Shown: positions 6,210 to 16,084 of the stretch, piece after piece
Numbering within the stretch: the first letter of the stretch is position 1
How the letters are laid out: the number at the start of each line of letters is the position of its first letter
Origin: JAAYJR01 sp964563975
Lineage (GTDB): Bacteria > Bacteroidota > Bacteroidia > Bacteroidales > Prolixibacteraceae
DNA: 21,484 nt
Assembly: GCA_964563975.1 (NCBI GenBank)
Contig: CAZLZJ010000037.1
Location: 1 to 21,484, forward strand
Reading direction: 5' to 3'
Made by a program: the position numbers and the translations under genes
The notes under the pieces: generated by a model
Seen by the model: only the letters and a program-made list of their open reading frames with translations
Told to the model about the DNA's origin: nothing
Databases searched by the model: none

Positions 6210-8330
6210 GTGGATATTAGAAAAGCAATTGTATCTCGTATAGCAATTATCTATTTTTTCCTGCTGCTCTTTGGATTGGTAGTGATTTTTAAGATGATTT
6301 CTGTTCAGAAAATAAAAAATGAACGGTGGGAACAAATTGCAAAGAATTTAGAAGAGAACACGGTGATTGTCAGGCCAAATCGTGGTAATATATGTGCCGA
6401 AGACGGGAGTGTTCTGGCTACTTCAGTACCCGGATATTATGTCAGGATAGATCTTGCAGCAGAAGGAGTTAAGAAAGTTTTCAGGGAAGAAAACGACTCA
6501 TTGGCACATTATCTGGCCGATTTTTTCAGAGATAGACCTAAATCTGAATATATAAGAAGGCTGAATGAAGCGTACAAAAGCGGAAATCGTGGTTTAATGC
6601 TTACACCCAGAAAGATTGATTACCATGAGTTGCAACAGGTAAAAAGTTTTCCGATTCTTCGCAGGGGAAGGTTTGGGGGAGGTATGCTTATCGAACAGGA
6701 GAATAAACGTGTGAACCCTTTGGGTACCCTTGCACTCCGCACTATCGGGGATCTTAATAAAGGTGCGTACGGAGGCGTTCACGGGCATATCGGATATACC
6801 GGTTTAGAAGGTGCTTATGAGCAATTTCTTAAAGGTGTCGATGGAATAAGCTACCGGGAAAATTTATCGGGGAGATGGATAACGCGAACCGGGATTGAAC
6901 CTCAAAATGGGATGGATCTGTTTACTACAATTGACCTTAAACTGCAGGATATTGCTGAAAGCGCACTGATGAAGCAGCTTCAGGCAACAGGAGCAGATTG
7001 GGGAACAACTATTTTGATGGAGGTGAAGACCGGCGAAATAAAGGCAATAAGTAATCTGGGGAAAGAGAATGGATCATATCTTGAAAATTATAATTATGCA
7101 CTTGGTCATGCAGGATGTTATGAGCCGGGTTCCACTTTTAAGCTTATTTCCCTGATGGTTGCCTTAGAAGACAGGCTAATTGATACAAGTACTGTTTTTA
7201 ATACAGGCAGCGGGGTATGGAAATATAAAGGCCGGACAATATATGATAGCGATTATCGCTATGGGGGCCATGGAGAAATGACGGTAAAACAGATATTTGA
7301 AAAATCTTCGAATGTCGGAGTAGCAAAAATAATCACATCATGCTATGAAAAAAATCCTAAAGACTATGTAAATCGTATCTATAATTTCGGACTTAATAAA
7401 CCACTTGGATTAGAGGTTCCGGGAGAGGGGAAACCATTTTTTAAATATCCGGGCGACAGCGACTGGTGGGGTACTACCCTGGCATGGATGTCTTATGGCT
7501 ATGAGTCAAAAATGACCCCTTTGCAGATACTTACATTTTATAATGCTGTTGCTAATGATGGCTGTATGATTAAACCCCGGCTTGTTAAAGAGATAAGAGA
7601 TAACGGAGTGTTGGTCAGGCAGTTTAAAACAGAGGAGCTTAATCCTATGATCGTTTCAAAAGAGACATTGGGTAAAGCTAAAAAGATGCTGGAAGGTGTT
7701 TGTGAAAACGGGACCGGACGGTCGCTTCGCAACGAATGGTTTAAAATTGCAGGGAAGACAGGAACAGCACAGATAGCTGTGGGAGAAAGAGGCTACCAGA
7801 AGGGGATGTACTTAGCATCATTTGTTGGTTACTTTCCGGCAGATGATCCTAAGTATTCTTTGATAGTTACAGTTAATAATCCGCGAGGCGGCCTTTATTA
7901 CGGAGGATCGGTTGCCGGACCCGTATTCAGTGAAATAGCAGAAAGAGTTTATGCTTCCAGCCTTATTAAGGAGAATGAACCGGAGAAAGAGATTGATGAT
8001 GAGAAATATTCATTGCCGGAAATAAAAAAAGGCAATCCTCAAAAAATTTACAAAATAGCAGAGGAACTTGATTTAAAAAATATACCGGGAATTCCCTCTT
8101 TTTCCGGCATAAGAATAAAAAACAGAGATATAAAAAATTTGGCGGAAGATAATTTATCTGATGATAAGGTGCCTGATGTGCGGGGAATGGGTCCCGGCGA
8201 AGCAGTATATATGCTGGAAAAAGCCGGTCTCAGGGTTATGATTAATGGAACAGGAAAAGTGAAAACACAATCTCAGGAACCGGGAATAAGAATTGTCCGG
8301 GGCTCCTATATATATGTAAAATTAGGTTAA
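6210..8330 (+). CDS. ftsI: FtsI (PBP3-type) septal transpeptidase with a C-terminal PASTA domain
   Basis: A class B penicillin-binding protein of 706 residues that crosslinks septal peptidoglycan together with FtsW. Order of parts: a membrane anchor at about 6-31; a pedestal/dimerisation domain beginning with the VRPNRGNI region; the transpeptidase domain with nucleophile S308 in STFK (308-311), SSN (366-368) and KTGT (516-519); then a low-complexity linker and one PASTA repeat from V654 to the end (VPDVRGMG at its start). The protein is longer than E. coli FtsI (588) because of the linker and PASTA unit, which is common in Bacteroidota. The start is GTG at 6210, three bases after the ftsL stop. 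It gives a normal membrane anchor and I see no better upstream codon. The active-site set is intact. Confidence 0.95.
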   Translation: MDIRKAIVSRIAIIYFFLLLFGLVVIFKMISVQKIKNERWEQIAKNLEENTVIVRPNRGNICAEDGSVLATSVPGYYVRIDLAAEGVKKVFREENDSLAHYLADFFRDRPKSEYIRRLNEAYKSGNRGLMLTPRKIDYHELQQVKSFPILRRGRFGGGMLIEQENKRVNPLGTLALRTIGDLNKGAYGGVHGHIGYTGLEGAYEQFLKGVDGISYRENLSGRWITRTGIEPQNGMDLFTTIDLKLQDIAESALMKQLQATGADWGTTILMEVKTGEIKAISNLGKENGSYLENYNYALGHAGCYEPGSTFKLISLMVALEDRLIDTSTVFNTGSGVWKYKGRTIYDSDYRYGGHGEMTVKQIFEKSSNVGVAKIITSCYEKNPKDYVNRIYNFGLNKPLGLEVPGEGKPFFKYPGDSDWWGTTLAWMSYGYESKMTPLQILTFYNAVANDGCMIKPRLVKEIRDNGVLVRQFKTEELNPMIVSKETLGKAKKMLEGVCENGTGRSLRNEWFKIAGKTGTAQIAVGERGYQKGMYLASFVGYFPADDPKYSLIVTVNNPRGGLYYGGSVAGPVFSEIAERVYASSLIKENEPEKEIDDEKYSLPEIKKGNPQKIYKIAEELDLKNIPGIPSFSGIRIKNRDIKNLAEDNLSDDKVPDVRGMGPGEAVYMLEKAGLRVMINGTGKVKTQSQEPGIRIVRGSYIYVKLG

Positions 8331-9803
8331 ATGAGACTATCAGAGTTATTAAAAGATTTTGAATATGCTGAATTAAGAGGTTCGGAAGATCAGGAGATAA
8401 ACTCAATCAAGTCCGATTCCAACAGTGTTGGTGAAGGTGATGCTTTTATTGCATGCAAGGGATTGAATGTTGATGGGCATACCTATATTCCATCTGCTGT
8501 TGCAGCAGGAGCAAAAACTGTTTTTTGTGAAACTTTTCCTGATGAGTTAAATCAAAAAGTGACCTATATTAAGTTGGACGATACAATAAGTGCAACAGGT
8601 AAGCTTGCTTCAAAATTTTACGGTTTTCCGTCGAAAAAAGTTAAAGTTGTAGGTGTTACCGGCACTAACGGTAAAACAAGTATTGCCACTCTCCTCTATA
8701 AATTGTTTATGCAGCTTGGGTATAAATCCGGCCTGATCTCAACAATATCTTATAATATTGACAATGAAATTACTGCCGCATCGCATACGACTCCGGATGC
8801 TCTCAAATTGCAGAAGCTTTTGGCCGGAATGGCAGAAAAGAGATGCAGTTACTGTTTTATGGAAGTCAGCTCCCATGCAATACAACAAAACCGGATTGCG
8901 GGAATAGAGTTTGCCGGAGGGGTATTTACCAACATCACACACGACCATCTCGACTATCATAAAACATTTGCCGAATATATTAAAGCAAAAAAAATGTTTT
9001 TTGACAATCTCCCCTCTTCAGCTTTTGCACTTATTAACAATGATGATAAAAATGGGAAGATCATGGTTCAAAATACCAAGGCAGGGGTTTCTGCATATTC
9101 AATCGGATCAATGGCAGATTACCGCTGCAAAATATTGGAAAACCATTTTAACGGCACCTTGCTGAGGATAGACGGCATGGAACTGTGGACAGGATTTGTG
9201 GGAAGATTTAATGCTTCAAATTTGCTGGCTGTATATTCTGTTGCCATGAATTTGAATCAGGACAAGGAGGCGGTTTTAACTGAAATGAGCAGGCTTACCC
9301 CGGTAAAGGGCAGATTTGAAAATATTCGCAGTCTTGATGGAAAAATTGCAATTGTGGACTATGCTCACACACCTGATGCTTTGAAAAATGTTCTGAATGC
9401 TATTTCAGAGATCAGGACAGGGCGCGAGCAGGTTATAACTGTTGTTGGTGCCGGGGGCGACCGTGATAAGACCAAACGGCCGGAGATGGCTATGGAAGCA
9501 GTGATGGCCAGTGATAAAGTTATTCTCACTTCAGATAATCCCAGGTCGGAAGATCCCGCCGGAATAATAAGGGATATGGAGGCCGGAGTGAGCGATGAAT
9601 ACAGAAATAAGACAATTTCTGTTGAAAATCGCAGGGAAGCAATTAAAACGGCAGTGATGATGGCAAATCCGGGCGATATAATATTGATTGCAGGGAAAGG
9701 ACATGAAGATTATCAGGAAGTTAAGGGTGTAAGATACCACTTTGATGATGCGGAAGAGGTAAAAAAGTGTTTTGGAATTGAAAGTAATGAGAGGAAGTTA
9801 TGA
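8331..9803 (+). CDS. murE: MurE, UDP-MurNAc-tripeptide synthetase (meso-diaminopimelate adding)
   Basis: A 490-residue cytosolic Mur ligase that adds the third stem-peptide residue to UDP-MurNAc-L-Ala-D-Glu. The ATP loop is GTNGKT (111-116). EVSSHA and THDHLDYH blocks follow in the central domain, and the substrate-selecting motif DNPR is at 402-405. DNPR is the signature of meso-diaminopimelate-specific MurE, as opposed to the lysine-type variants, so the wall is predicted to be of the Gram-negative mDAP type. The ATG immediately follows the ftsI stop. The stop overlaps mraY by 4 bp. Length is normal. Confidence 0.96.
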   Translation: MRLSELLKDFEYAELRGSEDQEINSIKSDSNSVGEGDAFIACKGLNVDGHTYIPSAVAAGAKTVFCETFPDELNQKVTYIKLDDTISATGKLASKFYGFPSKKVKVVGVTGTNGKTSIATLLYKLFMQLGYKSGLISTISYNIDNEITAASHTTPDALKLQKLLAGMAEKRCSYCFMEVSSHAIQQNRIAGIEFAGGVFTNITHDHLDYHKTFAEYIKAKKMFFDNLPSSAFALINNDDKNGKIMVQNTKAGVSAYSIGSMADYRCKILENHFNGTLLRIDGMELWTGFVGRFNASNLLAVYSVAMNLNQDKEAVLTEMSRLTPVKGRFENIRSLDGKIAIVDYAHTPDALKNVLNAISEIRTGREQVITVVGAGGDRDKTKRPEMAMEAVMASDKVILTSDNPRSEDPAGIIRDMEAGVSDEYRNKTISVENRREAIKTAVMMANPGDIILIAGKGHEDYQEVKGVRYHFDDAEEVKKCFGIESNERKL

Positions 9804-11050
9804 TTTACTATTTATATGAATGGCTTGAAGGATCTAATATACCGGGTGTCGGGATGCTGCAGTATATATCATTCAGATCGGGAGCGGCTGTTATTCTTTC
9901 TCTGATCTTATCGACTGCCTTAGGGAAAAGGATTATCAGGATTTTAAAAGCTAAACAGATAGGAGAAGAGATAAGAGACCTGGGGCTTGAAAATCAAAAA
10001 CAGAAACAGGGTACACCTACTATGGGCGGCATTATTATTTTAACTGCTATCATAATACCGACATTACTGTTTGCCAGGCTTGACAATATCTATATTTTAC
10101 TTATGCTTGTAACAACACTCTTTCTGGGGTTGATAGGTTTTGTTGATGATTATATAAAAGTCTTTTTAAAAAATAAAAGCGGACTGGCTGCCAGATTTAA
10201 AATATTGGGTCAGGTAAGTTTGGGAGTTTTTGTTGCCGCCTCCCTCTTTCTGAGTGATGATGTTAAAGTGCGCCAGCACGTTAAAGGGCCCGACGGAGAA
10301 TATCTGAAAGAGACAATAACCGATCCGGCAACAGGAAGAGAAAGCTTTCAGTTTGTTACTGAAGATGTAAAATCCACTATTACAACAATACCTTTTATAA
10401 AAGAGAATGAATTTGATTATGCCTGGTTGGTTTCATTTACCGGAAGATATAAAGACATTTTTAAATGGATAGTATATGCCATTGCTATCATACTTATTAT
10501 TACCGCAGTTTCAAATGCTGCTAATCTGACCGACGGATTAGACGGGTTGGCGGCGGGAACATCTGCCATAAGCGGGGTTACTCTTGGTATTCTTGCATAT
10601 GTCAGTGGAAATATTATTTATTCAGACTATCTGAATATAATGTATATACCAAAAACAGGCGAGCTTGCTGTGTTTGTTGCGGCATTTGCCGGGTCAACGG
10701 TCGGATTTCTTTGGTATAACTCCTATCCTGCACAGATATTTATGGGAGATACAGGCAGCCTTGCTCTTGGAGGTATACTGGCAGTCTTTTCCGTGATAAT
10801 TCGCAAAGAGATACTTATCCCTCTTTTATGCGGTATTTTTCTTATTGAAAATCTTTCTGTAATGATCCAGGTGTCCTGGTTTAAATATACAAAACGTAAG
10901 TATGGCGAAGGGCGCCGGATATTTTTGATGAGCCCTGTCCATCACCATTTTCAGAAAAAAGGTATTCCGGAACCAAAAATAGTTACCAGGTTCTGGATTG
11001 TAGGCATTATTCTGGCTGTAGTGACAATAGTAACCCTTAAGATCAGGTAA
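9800..11050 (+). CDS. mraY: MraY, phospho-MurNAc-pentapeptide translocase
   Basis: A polytopic inner-membrane enzyme of 416 residues that transfers phospho-MurNAc-pentapeptide to undecaprenyl phosphate, making lipid I. Catalytic landmarks are intact: TMGGI near residue 74, D116-D117 in VDDY, NLTDGLDG (242-249, with D245 and D248) and the HHH cluster at 381-383. It is about 55 residues longer than E. coli MraY (360). The extra length is a hydrophilic loop at about residues 152-205 between two membrane segments, beginning with a DDVKVRQHV sequence. This insertion also occurs in other Bacteroidota MraY proteins as far as I recall. The start overlaps the murE stop by 4 bp. Confidence 0.95.
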   Translation: MIYYLYEWLEGSNIPGVGMLQYISFRSGAAVILSLILSTALGKRIIRILKAKQIGEEIRDLGLENQKQKQGTPTMGGIIILTAIIIPTLLFARLDNIYILLMLVTTLFLGLIGFVDDYIKVFLKNKSGLAARFKILGQVSLGVFVAASLFLSDDVKVRQHVKGPDGEYLKETITDPATGRESFQFVTEDVKSTITTIPFIKENEFDYAWLVSFTGRYKDIFKWIVYAIAIILIITAVSNAANLTDGLDGLAAGTSAISGVTLGILAYVSGNIIYSDYLNIMYIPKTGELAVFVAAFAGSTVGFLWYNSYPAQIFMGDTGSLALGGILAVFSVIIRKEILIPLLCGIFLIENLSVMIQVSWFKYTKRKYGEGRRIFLMSPVHHHFQKKGIPEPKIVTRFWIVGIILAVVTIVTLKIR

Positions 11051-11051
11051 A

Positions 11052-12389
11052 TTGAAAAAGAGAGTAGCAATATTGGGTGCGGGAGAGAGTGGAACCGGCT
11101 CTGCAGTGTTGGCCGGAAAGAAGGGGTATGAGGTGTTTGTGTCTGATAATGGAACTATTAAACCTGAATATAAGAAGATACTGTCTGAAAAGAAAATAGA
11201 ATTTGAAGAGGGGAACCATTCAGAAGAAAAGTTGCTGACCTATGAGACAGTGATTAAAAGCCCGGGTATTCCTGACAGTGCTTTGTTGGTTAAAAAACTT
11301 AAAAGATCGGGTTCTTATATTATATCTGAAATTGAATTTGCAGGTTGGTTCAACAGGGCAGCTACAGTTTGTGTTACCGGCAGTAATGGTAAAACCACTA
11401 CAACCATGCTATTGTACCATATATTAAAAAATGCAGGGATGAATGTCGGGCTTGCCGGAAATGTTGGGAAAAGCTTTGCATGGCAGGTGGCTGAAAATGG
11501 TTGCGATATTTATGTTATTGAGCTTAGCAGTTTTCAGCTTGACGGTATGTACGACTTTCGTGCAGATATATCTATTCTGTTGAATATTACCCGTGATCAT
11601 CTCGACAGATATGATCATAATATGCAAAATTATGTCGATTCGAAATTTAGAATTTTACGGAATCAGACCGGGAAAGATTTTTTCATTTACTGTAAAGATG
11701 ATGAAATTATACAAAAGGAGATGGCAAAAAGGGATATAAGGCCAATGGCCATCCCTTTCAGCTTAAACAAGCCTTCCTCCACGGGTGCAGGGTTAATTGA
11801 GAATAAAATGATTATTAATTATAACAAAAAACAGTTCGGCATGTTTATTTTGGATTTATCGCTTCAGGGAAAACATAATACTTACAACTCCATGGCAGCG
11901 GGGATTGCAAGTATGGTTTTGGAAATAAAGGATGAGCAGCTCAGGGAGAGTTTATCAGGCTTTAAAGGAGTTGAACATCGTCTGGAACGTTTTTTAACAG
12001 TTCATGGTATAGAATTTATTAACGACTCAAAGGCTACCAATGTCAATTCCACATGGTATGCCCTCGAAACGGTTAAGAGGCCGGTTGTATGGATTGCCGG
12101 AGGGATCGATAAAGGAAATGACTACTCTATGCTGATCCCGGTAGTCAGGGAGAAGGTGAAGGCAATTGTATGCCTTGGAAAGGATAATTCCGGGATACAT
12201 AAAGCCTTCGGCAAGACAGTGAAAACTATAATAGATACTTCAGGTATGGAAGAGGCTGTAAAGGCTTCATATTATCTTGCAAAGAATGGTGACACAGTGC
12301 TGCTTTCACCTGCATGTGCCAGCTTCGATCTGTTTGAAAATTATGAAGATCGCGGTTTGCAGTTTAAAAGAGAAGTAAGGAATTTATAG
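11052..12389 (+). CDS. murD: MurD, UDP-MurNAc-L-alanine:D-glutamate ligase
   Basis: A 445-residue cytosolic Mur ligase that adds D-glutamate to UDP-MurNAc-L-Ala. The N-terminal UDP-binding Rossmann motif ILGAGESG begins at residue 7, the ATP loop GSNGKT is at 110-115, and the central NITRDHLDRY and later NDSKATN blocks are typical of MurD. The start is a TTG at 11052, one base past the mraY stop. It must be used, because the Rossmann strand follows within a few codons and no ATG or GTG lies between. A weak start codon here may lower MurD yield relative to its neighbours. The gene ends 5 bp before ftsW. Confidence 0.95.
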   Translation: MKKRVAILGAGESGTGSAVLAGKKGYEVFVSDNGTIKPEYKKILSEKKIEFEEGNHSEEKLLTYETVIKSPGIPDSALLVKKLKRSGSYIISEIEFAGWFNRAATVCVTGSNGKTTTTMLLYHILKNAGMNVGLAGNVGKSFAWQVAENGCDIYVIELSSFQLDGMYDFRADISILLNITRDHLDRYDHNMQNYVDSKFRILRNQTGKDFFIYCKDDEIIQKEMAKRDIRPMAIPFSLNKPSSTGAGLIENKMIINYNKKQFGMFILDLSLQGKHNTYNSMAAGIASMVLEIKDEQLRESLSGFKGVEHRLERFLTVHGIEFINDSKATNVNSTWYALETVKRPVVWIAGGIDKGNDYSMLIPVVREKVKAIVCLGKDNSGIHKAFGKTVKTIIDTSGMEEAVKASYYLAKNGDTVLLSPACASFDLFENYEDRGLQFKREVRNL

Positions 12390-12394
12390 ACAAT

Positions 12395-13600
12395 ATGGAA
12401 TTTACCAAATCAAAAATATTTAAAGGCGATCGTGTATTGTGGATAGTGCTTATCCTCCTTTCACTTTTGTCACTGTTGATTGTATATAGCTCCACAGGCG
12501 CTCTTGCATACAGGAAGGCATCAGGCAATACCTGGTATTTTCTTATCAGGCAGCTCTTTTTTCTGGGCGCCGGGTTTGGTATTATGCTGGCTATGGTCAA
12601 TTTTTTGTCGGTAAGGATCTATTCAGTTCTTGCAAACCTGTTTGTTTACCTCAGTATCGGCCTGTTATTGACAACAACCATATTAAAGTTTTCAGGGTTG
12701 ATAGAGGGATCGGGCAGAACACTTGACCTGGGATTTATCTCTTTTCAACCGGCCGAATTTGCTAAAATTTCATTAATAATGTACACAGCCAGAGTGTTAG
12801 GGAAGAATCAGGGCACTAAAAGGCAATTAAAGAGAGCATTTGTTAAAATAATTATTCATACTGTTATAATTTGCGGATTGATATTTATTTCAAATTTTTC
12901 TACCGCTTCCCTTTTGTTTGCTACCATATTTGCAATGATGTTTGTAGGGCGTATTTCACTTAAATATCTTTCAATTATAATTGTGCTGGGGGTCTCTATT
13001 GTTGCATCAGCTTACTTTGCTGCAGATCATTTTCCAAATGCGCCTGCACGTATTCATACCGTGAAGGGCAGGATTGACAGGTTCATTAATGGTGATCCCA
13101 ATTCTGAAAAAGGGATAACTCAGGCAGATTATGCTAAGCTGGCAATTTATGAAGGGGGTACTTTTGGTAAGGGGCCCGGCCGTTCAAATGTAAGTAATTA
13201 TATGGCTTCAGCTTATAATGATTTTATTTTTGCAATCATAGTTGAAGAGTATGGTCTTATTATTGGTATAATGGTTATGTTTTTATATCTGATATTTTTT
13301 TTCAGGAGTGTTGTAATTGTCAGGAGAGCAACCAGAACATTTCCTGCGTTTCTGGTAATCGGGCTTACTGTTCTGCTGGTTTTTCAGGCAATGATAAATA
13401 TAGGTGTTTCCACAGGTGTTTTACCTGTTACAGGCCAGCCCTTGCCATGGATAAGCCTGGGAGGTTCATCCCTGCTTTTTACATCAATGGCAATAGGTTG
13501 TATTTTAAGTGTGAGTTATCAGAATCAAATAAATCGGGAAACTCAAATGCCTGCTGTTCAGGTGAATATGCCTGACGAGGATATTGAAATGCATAAATGA
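12395..13600 (+). CDS. ftsW: FtsW, SEDS-family septal peptidoglycan polymerase
   Basis: A polytopic SEDS protein of 401 residues that polymerises lipid II at the septum as partner of FtsI. Many membrane segments are evident, starting at about residues 14-30. The conserved periplasmic loop contains GKGPGRSNV and YNDFIFAIIVEEYG, where D276 corresponds to the conserved SEDS catalytic aspartate. The late GQPLPWISLGGSS motif is also typical. RodA is the main alternative, but the position between murD and murG in a dcw cluster supports FtsW. The stop overlaps the murG start (ATGA). Confidence 0.95.
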   Translation: MEFTKSKIFKGDRVLWIVLILLSLLSLLIVYSSTGALAYRKASGNTWYFLIRQLFFLGAGFGIMLAMVNFLSVRIYSVLANLFVYLSIGLLLTTTILKFSGLIEGSGRTLDLGFISFQPAEFAKISLIMYTARVLGKNQGTKRQLKRAFVKIIIHTVIICGLIFISNFSTASLLFATIFAMMFVGRISLKYLSIIIVLGVSIVASAYFAADHFPNAPARIHTVKGRIDRFINGDPNSEKGITQADYAKLAIYEGGTFGKGPGRSNVSNYMASAYNDFIFAIIVEEYGLIIGIMVMFLYLIFFFRSVVIVRRATRTFPAFLVIGLTVLLVFQAMINIGVSTGVLPVTGQPLPWISLGGSSLLFTSMAIGCILSVSYQNQINRETQMPAVQVNMPDEDIEMHK

Positions 13601-14697
13601 AATTTGAAAAAGTAATAATAAGCGGAGGTGGTACGGGAGGGCATATTTTCCCGGCCCTGGCTATTGCTGATGAGATCAAAGAGAGATTTCCTGTGGCAGA
13701 TATTTTGTTTGTGGGTGCAGAAGGGCGTATGGAAATGGAGAAAGTACCCCGGGCGGGATATAATATCATTGGATTGCCTGTTATCGGAATGCCCCGTAAA
13801 CCGGGTAAGGAGATTATAAAGTTTATAATAAGGTTGTTTAAAAGTTATAATATTGCAAAAAGGATTATTGATCAGTTTAAACCTCAATTGGCCATAGGAG
13901 TGGGGGGATTTGCAAGTGCTCCTTTGTTAAAAGCTGCTGCAGCAAAAGGAGTTCCATATATTATACAGGAACAAAACTCATATGCCGGGATAACCAACAA
14001 GCTGTTGGGGAAGAGGGCAGCAGTTATATGTGTGGCTTTTGATAAAATGGAAAAATATTTTCCAAAAGATAAAATTGTGATTACCGGTAATCCGGTGAGG
14101 GGGGATTTGAAAATCACAGGCGATATGGTAAAGGAAGCAGCCGTGTACTTTGGATTGAAAAATTGCGGGAAAGTTATTCTTATTTTAGGGGGTAGCCTGG
14201 GAGCCCAGTCGGTTAATGAGGCTGTAATTGAGGAAATTGAAAAGATAGGTGCCTCGGATGCGGAATTTATTTGGCAGACCGGTTCTCTTTATTATAATAG
14301 GATAATGGACAAATTAAAAAACAGAATTCCCGGCAACTTGTTTATCACAGAGTTTATTTCAAGAATGGATCTGGCTTATGCTGCTGCAGGTGTGGTTATA
14401 TCAAGGGCAGGTGCCGGAACGATCTCTGAGCTGTCTGTTGCAGGGAAACCGGCAATATTAGTGCCTTCGCCGAATGTAGCCGAGGATCATCAAACTAAGA
14501 ATGCCCGGTCACTTGTCAGAAAAGAAGCAGCTGTTATGATTGCAGACAATAAAATAAACGGGCGGCTTATTGATGAAGGGTTGAGGCTTATAAATATGCC
14601 GGAAAAGTGCAGCCGGCTTTCTGAAAATATAAAAAAAATGGCAAAGCCGGATGCTGCAGGATTAATTGTAAATGAAGCAACGAAATTATTAAAATAA
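13597..14697 (+). CDS. murG: MurG, lipid II-forming GlcNAc transferase
   Basis: A 366-residue peripheral membrane glycosyltransferase (GT28) that adds GlcNAc from UDP-GlcNAc to lipid I. The N-terminal glycine loop SGGGTGGHIFPA (9-20) is intact, the second Rossmann domain has GGSLGAQSVN, and the donor-binding region SRAGAGTISE followed by a PSPNVAEDHQ segment matches MurG. Length is normal. It overlaps ftsW by 4 bp and shares one base with murC (TAATG), so the three are probably translationally coupled. Confidence 0.96.
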   Translation: MKFEKVIISGGGTGGHIFPALAIADEIKERFPVADILFVGAEGRMEMEKVPRAGYNIIGLPVIGMPRKPGKEIIKFIIRLFKSYNIAKRIIDQFKPQLAIGVGGFASAPLLKAAAAKGVPYIIQEQNSYAGITNKLLGKRAAVICVAFDKMEKYFPKDKIVITGNPVRGDLKITGDMVKEAAVYFGLKNCGKVILILGGSLGAQSVNEAVIEEIEKIGASDAEFIWQTGSLYYNRIMDKLKNRIPGNLFITEFISRMDLAYAAAGVVISRAGAGTISELSVAGKPAILVPSPNVAEDHQTKNARSLVRKEAAVMIADNKINGRLIDEGLRLINMPEKCSRLSENIKKMAKPDAAGLIVNEATKLLK

Positions 14698-16082
14698 TGA
14701 ATGTTCCGGGAAATATTAAAAATGTTTATTTTTTAGGAATAGGCGGCATCGGGATGAGTGCTCTTGCCAGATATTTTAAGTATATGGGCAAGAATGTTGC
14801 CGGTTATGACAGTACCCGTACGGCTCTGACAGATACATTGCAGTCAGAAGGAATAGATGTTCATTATGAAGATGACATCCGCAAAATTCCATCTAACTGG
14901 AATCCGCATGAGACTCTTGCAGTGTTTACTCCGGCATTGCCCGATGATCATAATGAGCTGTCGTGGTTCAGAGAAAAACCGATAAGCCTGCTGAAAAGGG
15001 CAAAGGTTCTTGGAATGGTTTGCAATGAGAAAGATTGCATTGCCGTTGCCGGTTCTCACGGGAAGACTACTGTTAGCACCATGACAGCTAATATTCTCAG
15101 TAAAACGGAGGCCGGTTGTGGTGCATTCCTTGGAGGGATATCCAAAAATTTTGGTAGCAATATTTTACTTCCAAAAGAGGATTCTTCATGGATTATTGCC
15201 GAAGCAGATGAATTTGACCGCTCCTTTTTAAATCTTTTTCCCAAAATTGCAGTGGTAACTTCTACAGATGCCGATCATTTAGATATATATGGCAGGAAAG
15301 AGCGAATGATTGAATCGTTCGAAAAATTTATTTCTCAGATCAGGGAAGGAGGTTCTTTGGTTATTAAAAAAGGGGTGGTATTAAATGTTGAAAATACTGA
15401 AATTGTAAAATATACCTATTCAATTAATGATGATCGTGCAGATTTTTACCCTGTAGGGTTGAAGCTATCAAAGGAGGACAGGTCCTATATTTTTGATCTG
15501 CGCACCCCGGAAGGAGTTATTCCGGGATGTAAACTGGTTTATCCCGGCCTTGTTAATGTAGAGAATGCTGTTGCTGCTTCTGCAGCAGCCTCTCTGGCAG
15601 GTGCAGGAGCCGGTGAAATAAGAGCCGGGCTGGAAAGTTACCGGGGAGTGGTGCGTAGATTTGAAGTGCGGTACAAAGATGAAAAAAGTTTGTATATAGA
15701 CGATTATGCCCATCATCCGGAGGAACTGAGTGCTATGATAACTTCGGTTAAAGCTCTTTATCCCGGCAGGAAGATTACGGGGATATTTCAGCCCCATCTT
15801 TTTACCCGAACCAGGGATTTTGTTGAAGAATTTGCAGCAAGTCTTGACTTGCTCGATGAAACTATTCTTGTTCCAATATATTCTGCACGGGAAGAGCCTA
15901 TACCCGGAGTTACGTCAGAGCTGATTTTAAGCAAAATGAATTCTGACAATAAATTTTTTGCAGAAATGCCGGAAGTGGCAAATTTGCTTAAAGAGCATTC
16001 AACAGATATTGTTCTTACTATCGGAGCGGGCAATATAGATAGCCTTGCAGTTGAAATAACAGAGGTTTTAAAAAGTAAATAA
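14697..16082 (+). CDS. murC: MurC, UDP-N-acetylmuramate:L-alanine ligase
   Basis: A 461-residue cytosolic Mur ligase that adds the first stem-peptide residue to UDP-MurNAc. It has the UDP-binding motif GIGGIGMSAL near the N-terminus, the ATP loop GSHGKT (119-124), DADHLDIY in the centre and DDYAHHPEE in the C-terminal half, all MurC hallmarks. It is a stand-alone MurC, not fused to Ddl. It shares one base with murG and is followed by ftsQ after 2 bp. MurB, which makes its substrate, is not in this window. Confidence 0.95.
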   Translation: MNVPGNIKNVYFLGIGGIGMSALARYFKYMGKNVAGYDSTRTALTDTLQSEGIDVHYEDDIRKIPSNWNPHETLAVFTPALPDDHNELSWFREKPISLLKRAKVLGMVCNEKDCIAVAGSHGKTTVSTMTANILSKTEAGCGAFLGGISKNFGSNILLPKEDSSWIIAEADEFDRSFLNLFPKIAVVTSTDADHLDIYGRKERMIESFEKFISQIREGGSLVIKKGVVLNVENTEIVKYTYSINDDRADFYPVGLKLSKEDRSYIFDLRTPEGVIPGCKLVYPGLVNVENAVAASAAASLAGAGAGEIRAGLESYRGVVRRFEVRYKDEKSLYIDDYAHHPEELSAMITSVKALYPGRKITGIFQPHLFTRTRDFVEEFAASLDLLDETILVPIYSAREEPIPGVTSELILSKMNSDNKFFAEMPEVANLLKEHSTDIVLTIGAGNIDSLAVEITEVLKSK

Positions 16083-16084
16083 TT

